64,000 nucleotides of DNA from Eucommia ulmoides (taxonomy: Eukaryota > Streptophyta > Magnoliopsida > Garryales > Eucommiaceae): positions 24,501,077 to 24,565,076 of the forward strand of contig CM028338.1 in the NCBI GenBank assembly GCA_016647705.1. The letters are read 5' to 3'. The position numbers and the translations under genes are program-made. The notes under the pieces are model-generated. The model was not told the origin of the DNA. It did no database searches and saw only the letters and a program-made list of their open reading frames with translations. The first letter of the stretch is position 1. The number at the start of each line of letters is the position of its first letter. Of this stretch, positions 58,771 to 64,000 are shown in pieces.

Positions 58771-58793
58771 CCCCCCCTCCCCCCCCCCCCCCC
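58771..58793. repeat. Poly-C tract
   Basis: A 23-base C run with a single T (7 C, T, then 15 C) in S copy 3. It may be a sequencing or assembly weak point. Confidence 0.9.
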
Positions 58794-59044
58794 AAGAACA
58801 TTTGTGCATAGAAAATCCATATTTTAGTTTATTTTTGTATTTATATTCATTTTAGTTGTTTTAGTTTTATTTTTATAAATCCAAAATTTTATCGCTTAAA
58901 TAAAGTTAGATTACGATCATCGCGGTATTTAGCGACGATCTAAACCATTCCCTGGTTATACGACAACCCTACTCTTCTTATACTATTAAAACTTGATCCG
59001 TACACATGTGGTATTGTAGCAACAAATAATTCGCTACCAAATAC

Positions 59045-59299
59045 TGCTCGAGAAATGAATATACATAGCAATCTTCTTGGATTCAAGATGAAATTAAGCA
59101 TAGAAGGAAATAATAGCATATTTTTCCCTAAATATCAGTACCTATTCTTTGGCTTCTACATGCGCTTGCTTGGTAAATGGAAACACACGATTGAGCAATG
59201 GGTTTTTCACTAAATGTATAATATTGTATGAGGAAGGGAATGAAAAAGTAATGGGCCTTGGGGCCATGGTAATAAATTTTTTCATTATTTTAAAATTTA
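59045..59299. other. Spacer between S copy 3 and L LTR fragment
   Basis: No recognised element or gene. Confidence 0.4.
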
Positions 59300-59637
59300 T
59301 AAAATCTATTAGGATCGTGAATTTATCACTTCTGACGATTGCACACATAAGATTACTCATTTTAAGTGTTGTGCGTGATCTTAATTCGAGTTGCATTAAG
59401 AGTATAAGAGTAATGAATTGTTTTACTTAGGAATACAAAAAATTCTTCAATGTCTTCACTTTGCACCCATCTTGAATCTCTTCATAAAATATTCGTCTTG
59501 TAAATATTCAACGATTTTTTGATTCATTCTTTATTTCATTTGACCACATGGATCTTCTAATCTAAAATCACTTAATAAACCTATTAGTTCCATAAAATAT
59601 CAATATTCAATTGTCCCTCAAAACATTATGTTCAACA
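59300..59637 (-). repeat. Start of a 3' LTR of family L (element D)
   Basis: On the minus strand it begins TGTTGAACATAATGTTTTGA at 59637, close to the solo L LTR start TGTTGATCCTAAGATT. It keeps CACTTAAAATGAG and AGAAGTGATAAATT before similarity ends near 59300. Confidence 0.8.
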
Positions 59638-59656
59638 ATCTCCCCCTTCTCAATAA
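59638..59656 (-). other. Polypurine tract of element D
   Basis: TTGAGAAGGGGGAGAT lies immediately upstream of the LTR start on the coding strand. Confidence 0.85.
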
Positions 59657-59886
59657 AAATGTAACCACGCTCCTCCTGAATATGAAGATAGGTTTTTAAC
59701 TCGTTTAAGAACCGTTATGAGAAAAACATTTATCAAAAGATATTCAATATAAACATAAAATGTTATTACTCCCCCTATTTAATTATACTCATGATTTCAT
59801 GCTAGGAGAACAAATACTCTGTTCAAAACATCATACAACTTCTCCCCTTTGTCATCTCTAAAAATTGGGACGAATGATCAAAATAT

Positions 59887-60489
59887 TTATTCTAAGTATA
59901 CATCATTATGCTTAACTATTCTTAAACTCCGAATAATTTTCATAAATTGATTTTCAGCTAGAGGTTTAGTAAAAATATCATCAAGTTGGTCGAAATTATC
60001 AACATATTCAATAGTAATATCTCTTTTCTAAATATGATCATGAATAAAATGATGAAGTATCTATATTTGCTTAGTTCGTGAGTGCTGTGTTGGATTTTTA
60101 TTTAAACATATAACACTTTTATTATCACAATAGATGGGAACTTCCTTAATACAAATACAAAAATCATGTAATTGTTGTTTAAATGTGACTTTTTCGGGCA
60201 AGAATGAAATCTCGCACACAAACATACACCAAACATAATGTAAAGTCTACTAGAAGTATGATATCTATTGATCATACCTCTATACATCTTTTCATTAACA
60301 TTTTTACCCGTATTGTCTTTTTCAATTTTTATAGCCGTTGCCATGAGAGTTTTTTATTGTTTAGCACCACCAAACCATACCTTTTCAATAACCGCTTAAT
60401 GTACTTGGCTTGATTAATAAATATTCCTTCTTTAGTTCGTTTGATTTGCAGCCCGAGAAAAAATGTTAATTCTCCCATGATGAAAAAAG
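59887..60489 (-). pseudogene. Element D: SIRE-type RT and RNase H fragment
   Basis: From 60489 leftward it reads MGELTFFLGLQIKRTKEGIF and INQAKYIKRLLKRYGL, the same stretch as element A near 16705. ATAIKIEKDNTGKNVNEKMY follows, then FHSCPKKSHL jumps to a later part, EVPIYCDNKSVICLNKNPTQ with HSR, so roughly 90 RNase H codons are deleted. It ends VDNFDQLDDIFTKPLAENQF and a stop at 59887. The right end is cut by the minisatellite at 60471. About 230 bp separate the stop from the polypurine tract. Confidence 0.85.
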
Positions 60490-61140
60490 TTCGTTTAGAG
60501 GAATGGAACACAACTTATGACAAACAGAGTCCGTTAAGAGGAATGAAAGACAACTCATGATGAACAAAGTTCATTTAGAGGAAATGAAAATAACTCATGA
60601 CGAACATAGTCCGTTTAGAGGAAATGAAAATAACTCATGACGAATAGAGTTCGTTTAGAGGAATGGAAGACAACTCATGACGAACAAAGTTCATTTAGAA
60701 GAATGAAAGACAACTCATGACGAACATAGTTCGTTTAAAATAATTGAAGACAACTCATGATGAATAAAGTTCATTTAGAGAAAATGAAAATAACTCATGA
60801 CGATCAAAGTTTGTTTAGAGGAATGGAAGACAATTCATGACGAACAAAGTTTGTTTAGAGGAAATAAAAATAACTCATGAGAAATGGAATTCATTTAGAG
60901 ATGCGAGAGACGACTCATAACGAATAAGGTTCGTTTAGAGGAATGTAAGACAACTCATGATGAACAAAGTTCATTTAGAGGAATGCAATACAACTCATGA
61001 TGAACAAAGTCCGTTTAGAGGAATAAAAGACAACTCAGACGAACAAAGTTCATTAAGAGGAAATAAAAATAACTCATGACGAATAGAGTTCGTTTAGAGG
61101 AATGGAGATGACTCATGATGAACAAGGTTAGTTTAGAGGG
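60471..61140. repeat. 40-bp minisatellite, about 17 copies
   Basis: The landmark TTCGTTTAGAGGAATG recurs at exactly 40-bp steps (ends near 60500, 60540, 60580, and so on to 61020, then 61059, 61098, 61136). The unit contains GACAACTCATGACGAACAAA. Units alternate between GAATGGAAGACAAC and GAAATGAAAATAAC versions. Forty is not a multiple of three and no long frame crosses it. Confidence 0.95.
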
Positions 61141-61191
61141 AATACTGACACAAGACAAAATGAGCATACCCCCCGGTGGAGGACTGACACA

Positions 61192-61470
61192 AGATGAAAT
61201 TAACTTACCTGCAGTATGAGTATTGAAAACACTCATATGGGAAGTAATGGCAAGATCCACTCGCTGGGAGGTAATGACAAAATGCACTCGTTGGGAGGTA
61301 ATGGTAAAATGCAATCATTAGAAGGATGATGGTAGAATGCACTCACTGGGAGGAAACAAAAAACACTCGTGGAGAGGCAATTTGTGAAACAGATGGCACC
61401 CATGGGGAGGTGATATGAAACAGATGACATTTATGGAGAGGCAATTATGAGATAGGAAACACTCATGGAG
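61192..61470. repeat. 27-33-bp minisatellite
   Basis: Units of the type GGTAATGACAAAATGCACTC then GTTGGGA repeat from 61236 to about 61470, drifting from CACTCGCTGGGAGG to CACTCATGGAGAGG. Confidence 0.8.
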
Positions 61471-61489
61471 AGAATAACAAATTCAGAAC

Positions 61490-61860
61490 CTCGACAATAG
61501 GTAGGCATCACATAATGTGTCCCAGCCTATGGCTAGGGCTAACAAGCTCAAATTTTAGGACCCAGAGATGGGTAAAGACCACATAATGTTCCCCAGCCTA
61601 CAACTGGGGAGAATAAGAGACCAAGGTGTAAAATGTGCCCCAACCTATGGCTGGGGTTGACACTTGGATGATCGAACCTTAACAGGTTGCCTACGTACCT
61701 TAGTATTACACTGAGGATCAGGTCTAGCATAGTTCACCCGATGTGAATGAAGAATTAGATGGAAAGTCACAATTAGATGACCGAACCTTAACAGGTTGCC
61801 TACGTACCTCGACATTACACCGAGGATCAAGTCTAGTGTAGTTCACCGATTGCCCCTTTC
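61490..61860. repeat. CCCCAGCC hairpin words and a duplicated TACGTA block
   Basis: CCCAGCCTATGGCTAGGG (61527), CCCCAGCCTACAACTGGGG (61592) and CCCCAACCTATGGCTGGGG (61640) are hairpins at a spacing of about 50-65 bp. A 64-bp block containing CTTAACAGGTTGCCTACGTA and GAGGATCAxGTCTAGxxTAG occurs twice, near 61677 and 61786. Confidence 0.85.
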
Positions 61861-62574
61861 AAGGCAGAACACAAATACTCAAGAAAATGCTCATCCAATG
61901 GGAATGAGACAACTGACCTATGTGAGAATTTTACATAGACAAGTATTGAAACATTTTTTTTTTATTATTATTTTTTTTAATTTATATATATATATTTTAA
62001 ATATTGGTCATCTTTAAGTGACCACAATTTTTTATTCTTTTTTTTAGGATGTGTTTGCAAAATGGGGCCTTTCTCTCCATCTGGACTTAATGAGCTTTTT
62101 TGACTTAATGAGCTTTTTTTGACTTTTTGCATGGACTGAAAAGAGTTATTCGATCTGATATTTTTGGTATAAACTTGGCTTGGTCTTCTTGGGTATTGAG
62201 ATTAATTTCGACACTTAGGATCTAGAACCCCTATATGCTTTGCATTTCAATTAACTCTTGCAACTGTATTACCAAAACACACACAAAACTTTAATGTTTA
62301 TTCACCCAAATATCCATTCTTCCCTAATATGATTTTTTGTGTTGATTTTGATTTGAGCATGACAAATATGATTTAGATAATGGTTAAGATTCTTTGTCAA
62401 AATTGGTGTCACAAGATGACCCTCCTTAACTAAAGCATATTCAAACAAGTTTTCTGAAGATAAAATTTTGAGAAATCGAAATAAAGATGCTTCTATTTTT
62501 ATTTTATTTTTTATTATTTTTTTTGGATTTGTTTTTAAGCATCTTTATATGTTGGTCAAGTTCAGTGACAACGA
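61861..62574. other. AT-rich spacer
   Basis: Only T-rich and TA-rich low complexity and a duplicated GACTTAATGAGCTTTTTT (62083 and 62102) are visible. Confidence 0.5.
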
Positions 62575-62935
62575 AAGGTTTTGGGGTTAATGGCTTTGCT
62601 TTATGAAGGTTGGAAAGACAAAGCTCTAGGCATGAAAATGTATTTTTGGGGTTGTGGCGTTTCTTTATGATGGATTGCCTAGCCGTTGAGTGAACAAAAC
62701 TTTGGAAAATAAATTCTTTTATGAGATGTGGCATTGCTTTATGACGGATTATCTAGCCGTTGAATGGGATTGTTTGAGGAATGGATTTTTGGAAGATGGC
62801 CTTTCGGATAAGGGATTTTTTAGGTTATGACTTTGCTTTATGATGGATTTCCTAGCCATTGATTTTTTTTTTGTTTTTGCAATGAATTTTCAGGTTGTGG
62901 CTTTGCTTCATGACTGAAAATTCTGGGCTTTAAGA
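62575..62935. repeat. Tandem GGCTTTGCTTTATGATGGAT repeat
   Basis: Five diverged units occur near 62589, 62653, 62732, 62824 and 62893, sharing GTGGCxTTGCTTTATGA and TGCCTAGCCGTTGA at spacings of 65-95 bp. Confidence 0.75.
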
Positions 62936-64000
62936 AAAGCTTTTTGGTAGTGTTTGTAGTTTAGCAACGAGGTTCAGGGATAGGATTTTTCAATCATTTT
63001 CATTTTCTAGTTAAGACAAGTCATCTTGCTTCACTTCTTTTCAAATTAAAATCTTTCTTATTATCAGAATCATATTTATCTTGCTCAATTTCATTTCCAA
63101 CACATGGATCATATGTAGACACTTTTGGAATATTTGAAAATAAGCATTAAACTTTTGAGACGCTCTTTAGAAAACACAGTCGCAATTATTAAAAGTTTTA
63201 AGCATTCATAAAGAAAATCCTCTACCATCTAGAAGGCTAACTAGATAGAAAGGTGGATTTAAGATTTTTTTTCCCAATTTTATCAAGAAATAAATCGCAA
63301 CACACCAAGGGGTATAAATCAGGTTCACAAATGGTAGGCTTAGAGTCAGGCTTTGGCTCAAAATCGGAGTGATTAAAGTTTCATCACAGGTGGGTTCGAT
63401 AAAATTCTTCATTTAATCGACAAAGCTTTTGGAAGCTAAGGCACAAAGGATTTATGGTCATTTAGTGTGGATGAGATGGGACCATGAGGTGGAAGGCAAA
63501 AAATTAGGCTTATGAAAAGTGGGTATTTACAGTTGGCAACTCAAGGTATTGGGGTGAAGTATGGTTTTGATTTTGGAAGAATTTTAGGGTACCACTTGAT
63601 TTAGGAACATGTGTCAAGTTAGTAATTTAAGGTATTGGGTGGGAGGTTGGAAGATATTTGGCTGAGTATGGTTTGATTTGCGATTTTTTATTTTGGCCGA
63701 ACTTCAAGGATGCCACTTGAATTGGGAAAACGGGTCAATATGATATCATTTATGATCGGCTTGTTTCATTTGGGAGGAAAGCATTGAGAATTTTGCTAGC
63801 CTTTTTTTCCCTTCAAATTATTAGGTTACTTATTATTAGTATATATGAGTTAAAGAAAATCCAAGATCCATTCAAGTTTGAGGTTTCTGATTCCGGTGAT
63901 GACTAACGAGGCGACACAACTATTTGGCAAAATAATTTCCATTTGTCTCAAGGGACTTGATATAATATTACCACTATATTGAATAACTCAAAGAATATTA
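62936..64000. other. Right edge, unassigned repetitive-looking DNA
   Basis: Near 63550-63760 the phrases GGTATTGGGxxGxxG and GGGTACCACTTGAxTTxGGAA occur twice. No coding sequence is recognised. It may be part of a large LTR continuing beyond the window. Confidence 0.4.

Larger units (their letters stand above)
57624..59039 (+). mobile_element. Family S repeat copy 3, probable solo LTR
   Basis: Perfect AATAC duplications (57619-57623 and 59040-59044) flank it. It runs from TGATGAGTGGTTTACA to TTCGCTACCA, 1416 bp. The block ATTTAATCCGATTTTGGATA then CACTTAAAACATTAAAGTT matches S copy 1 (inverted near 15620). It is the only plus-oriented copy. Confidence 0.83.

Noticed and set aside
58771..58793. 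Poly-C tract as a regulatory element
   Set aside because: A simple homopolymer inside a repeat copy; a sequencing or assembly artefact cannot be excluded.
60471..61140. Regular 40-bp repeats looking like a CRISPR array
   Set aside because: Units are continuous with no unique spacers, and the context is a plant nuclear genome. It is a minisatellite.

Overview
The window looks like intergenic nuclear DNA of a flowering plant, most likely a eudicot. It is AT-rich, full of microsatellites, and dominated by nested LTR retrotransposons, with MULE, hAT and PIF/Harbinger-type DNA elements between them. No intact protein-coding gene was found. Every recognisable coding region is a transposon remnant with stops or frameshifts, or a fragment of a host gene. 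No tRNA, rRNA or CRISPR array was recognised.

Layout. 1-2605: minus-strand LTR (family G, Ty3/gypsy-like) running off the left edge. 2611-3498: remnant of a MULE transposase, followed by an array of TGTACA-centred palindromes (3560-4230) and AT-rich diverged tandem repeats (4865-6125). About 6610-18924: plus-strand Ty1/copia element A (SIRE/Maximus-like) holding a reverse-oriented solo LTR of its own family L (7702-10095), a PIF/Harbinger-type element (12564-13570) and a solo-LTR-like repeat of family S (14190-15860). 18925-32905: minus-strand copia element B, split by another S copy (20231-21621), by a Pack-MULE carrying a host membrane-protein gene fragment (22841-24515) and by a GC-richer segment that may be organellar (25773-27757). 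33922-45939: Tnt1-like copia element C with perfect ATCCA target duplications. It holds a gypsy-type element of 2.2-kb LTRs around a 249-bp interior (36331-42943), whose second LTR holds an L solo LTR (40248-42464). 46368-47352: MULE-like inverted-repeat element with CCACC/GGTGG arms. 47690-48720: palindromic GTTAACGTTAAC array with a higher-order period of about 221 bp. 49855-52390: truncated L LTR containing a hAT element. 52626-55257: G solo LTR with CTCTC target duplications. 55590-57194: a second cluster of TGTACA-type palindromes and a KH-domain pseudogene fragment. 57624-59039: third S copy. 59300-60489: minus-strand SIRE-type fragment. 60471-62935: four different minisatellite blocks.

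The elements act as a stratified insertion record. Exact target-site duplications give the order of events for most layers, and several LTR copies have collapsed to solo LTRs. Most coding domains are dead (for example YVDD changed to FVND in element C).

The most unusual signal is not a gene. At least eight unrelated repeats each carry, in non-coding sequence, a short array of imperfect palindromic words. Within one copy the words resemble each other, but at the matching position of another copy of the same family the word is different (CCTAGG-, CCGCGG- and GCAGTGC-type in three S copies; CCGAAG- and ACTCAG-type in two G copies). I saw this directly; the mechanism is unknown to me.
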